The position numbers and the translations under genes are program-made. From Nitzschia sp. pyKryTriq1 (taxonomy: Eukaryota > Bacillariophyta > Bacillariophyceae > Bacillariales > Bacillariaceae): 64,000 nucleotides of DNA. Below, piece by piece: positions 61,793 through 64,000 of this stretch. Positions within the stretch are counted from its first letter, which is position 1; each line of letters opens with the position of its first letter. The notes beneath the pieces are model-generated. The model was not told where the DNA came from and did not search any database. It was given only the letters and a program-made list of their open reading frames with translations. Location of the stretch: positions 1,488,001-1,552,000 of the forward strand of contig OY101118.1 of assembly GCA_956465555.1 (NCBI GenBank), read 5' to 3'.

Positions 61793-63768
61793 TTTTTGGA
61801 TTAGATTTGATGGATCTTCGATCGTCTGTTCGTCTCTTTTCGTTTATGGTCAGTGCTGTGCTTCGACTTTTGAAAGTGATGTGGTCTGCCTGTTGTCTCT
61901 CCGTTTGATAGATGGATGCCTTTCCTTCCTTCGTCGGTTTGGATTTGTGGGACTTTCCTGCGTCGGTTTCGTTCGGTTGGTCGTAGTCTGTCGTCGTCGC
62001 TCGCTACTTGTACGGTACGTATGGTACTCCTAGTAGCTGTGCCACCCAACTGCGACATGCTTCTCGCTTCTCATCTCGCTCTCTCGGCGATTTTTCGAAC
62101 TCGCTTGACATCTCCTACTTTTCTGGTAGAAATTGTTACACTTTCTACGTGAACGAACACCAAGATTCGAATGGGATTATTTCAATGTCTACCACACCAT
62201 GTAGGATTGCACGAAATGCATTGGCGGCGCGAGAGTTATTGGGGCGTTAAAGTACACACGCTAGGCGCGCGGCGCGCTCGCCACGAAAGAGATGTCACAG
62301 AGACATGAACAATAAGTATCGAACGAGCCTTCGCCACAAAATAAAAAAAAAATGCATGATCATCACACACTACGAGTAGAAGTACTTGTACAGGACAAAA
62401 TACCGGTAGGACAGGCTACGCTGATATGTGTACCAGGTACCTGGTACAGGTAGACCGGGTACTACAAAGGACCATGAGTTCGAGTCTCCCCTATGGTACG
62501 GGTACCAGTGACCCAAAAGACCTTTCAACTTTCACCAGGCAAACTGATAGCAAGAGTTGTCTTTTGTTCTAAAGAAAGATTCCATGGTATTGGTACGAAC
62601 CTATGACATTATCGTTCGTGCGATGTTCAGAAAGTTCAAAAGAAAGATCAAAACCTTTTGAACAGGGTACCATCAGAAAAGGGAAAATATCCACCCCCAG
62701 CCATATATCACGTTTTTGCAATGTATATATATATATATATTGCACCTGCACAATCGTGTTTCAAATTATTTGACCTAGCTGAATATTTAAAATGCAAAGA
62801 CCCTAATCATCTTTATACCGCCGGCCAACAATTTTTCTTCATTAAATACAAATCACCACCTAATACTTTATCTTGGCAAACAATCTTTCTTCATTAAATA
62901 TAAATCACCACGCTATCACGATGATAATGCTGCCGTATTTTTTTCTTTCCTTGTCTCCTCCCATGGATTGACTTGCACATTTCTACAAGTACTCCTACTA
63001 CTATGGTCCATAGTTCTATGCCTGCTGTTTGATGATCCCTGTTGTGATCAGGGGAGTGTGTCGGCTGACGTACAGACCATACAGACCAGTAGAATAGCGT
63101 AATCGTAAGAGGTTCGACCATGACCCTCACTTTCTTTAGAACAACGTATTTGAGACTATACTCTACGTTGTTTGACAACAAGAGGCCTTTTTGGTTGCTT
63201 GGAGACCAAGGAATGGCCAAGTACAATTTTATTGAATGAAAAGTGCAGCATTTATGACGCAGGCGAAGGGGCAGGGGCCATCCCCCCCCAATTGACGCGA
63301 TGCAAATGCAGGAAGATTCACATTCGCCCCCCGCCACCACGCAAAGACACGATGGTGAGAAGCAGAGCATTCGCCTACAGACCCCGTCGTAAGTACTGTA
63401 GTACAATAAGTACTGCGGGCTACGAGTGTGTCTCGTCGTACCTGGTACGTACGAGAGGCTACAGTACATAACATACCGGTTCATACAGGTCCCTACTCTA
63501 GTACATAGGTTCATATACAGGTATCATACTGGGGTACCGGTTCGTACTGCTCGTACGGTACCGGTACCTGGTACTGTACCGGTACCGTTAGGGTTCTACT
63601 TCTGGGGATTGGATGGAAGTTGTTGGCATGGTGCGGGCACATCCGCATGAAAAGAGACAACAACAACGACCAAACGAACGACCACACCGTGAATTCGGCG
63701 ACATCACGCATCACGTGCCAACCATTGTGTCAGAATAGTAACAGAATCGCTATAATTTCACAAACAAG
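61793..63768. repeat. 2-kb spacer with GTAC clusters, TA run and a direct repeat
   Basis: No gene is supported. GTAC blocks lie at 62005-62035, 62375-62515 (TGTACCAGGTACCTGGTACAGG, GGTACGGGTACCAGTG) and 63390-63595 (CGTACGGTACCGGTACCTGG, TACTGTACCGGTACCG). A TA dinucleotide run is at 62720-62740. A 37-bp sequence is directly repeated at 62823-62859 and 62875-62911 with four differences. Part of the 61793-62000 region is probably promoter and 5' UTR of the preceding gene. Confidence 0.6.
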
Positions 63769-63894
63769 ATGGTGCTTCACCCCAATGGCATCGAAAATGG
63801 GAGTGGAGGTACTCCAAAAAAGAAAGATTATTACAACAGTGGATCTAGCGAACCAGCGGAGACGAGTGAGCTTGTGTTAAATCGACTGGAAGCG
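63769..63894 (+). CDS. First exon of a gene running off the window (partial)
   Basis: ATG at 63769 begins a frame of 42 codons ending AAGCG before a GTAAGT donor at 63895. The protein is polar (MVLHPNGIENGSGG, TPKKKDYYNSGSSEPAETSE) and ends LVLNRLEA. It lies about 170 bp after a dense GTAC cluster, like many gene starts here. Reading on through the intron meets a stop soon after, consistent with splicing. The product cannot be named. Confidence 0.45.
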
Positions 63895-64000
63895 GTAAGT
63901 GGAGATGCTGCCCTGGATTGTCACAAATTCTGCGCCGAATCATCAATCGATGGCGACTAAGCACTCATCTTTGAAAAAATCACTCTTTCAAAATAACTTC

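Noticed and set aside
62430-62520. Possible tRNA because of GAGTTCGAGTCTC resembling a B box
   Set aside because: No A box and no cloverleaf can be drawn; the stretch is part of a GTAC cluster.

Overview
This window looks like nuclear DNA of a diatom, probably a raphid pennate; I do not name a species. The reasons are: short GT-AG introns (71-150 bp in almost every spliced gene), copia-type retroelements of the sort common in diatoms, two or three proteins whose N-termini read as a signal peptide followed by an aromatic-led plastid transit motif, a protein carrying the diatom-expanded domain with the GTTLR...CDPMRITKKF signature, and a eukaryotic gene set (PRP40, CWC27, ARP6, PEX10, SEC12, Mo25, TRF4-like polymerase, PDAT). 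There are no operons, CRISPR arrays or prokaryotic features, and I found no tRNA or rRNA gene.

Layout. 0.4-7 kb (minus): a small membrane protein, a plastid-type glucose-6-phosphate 1-epimerase and a SOS1-like Na+/H+ antiporter. 7.4-10 kb: a young but incomplete Ty1/copia LTR element. 10-16 kb: a small membrane protein, a double-AAA ATPase best read as PEX1, and, tail to tail with it, an SLC4 anion/bicarbonate transporter. 17-22 kb: ARP6, a decayed copia remnant and PEX10. 22-31 kb: a hypothetical protein, CWC27 tail to tail with PDAT, a small protein ending in a CaaX-like box, and Mo25. 31-41 kb: a gap-broken membrane protein, an amino acid permease, a fold-back transposon, a mitochondrial carrier and a PAP2 phosphatase. 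41-54 kb: a very large TRF4-like nucleotidyltransferase, a gag fossil, an ARM-repeat protein and PRP40. 55-64 kb: the diatom-specific domain protein, SEC12/PREB, a three-helix membrane protein, a basic repeat protein and the first exon of a gene running off the end.

These are ordinary nuclear genes that do not act as a cluster, although two peroxisome-assembly genes (probable PEX1 and clear PEX10) lie 6.6 kb apart. The most unusual signal is not a gene. Dense clusters of overlapping palindromes built from GTAC (GGTACC, TACCGGTA, GTACTGTAC) and CTAG recur in most intergenic spaces that contain a gene's 5' end, and are absent or nearly absent from the tail-to-tail spaces. They look like a genome-wide promoter-linked element or simple-sequence family. 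A second unusual feature is a 515-bp element at 37737-38251 that is one long inverted repeat over its whole length.

All coordinates and exon joins were read by eye from the sequence. Family names come from recognised motifs, not from searches.
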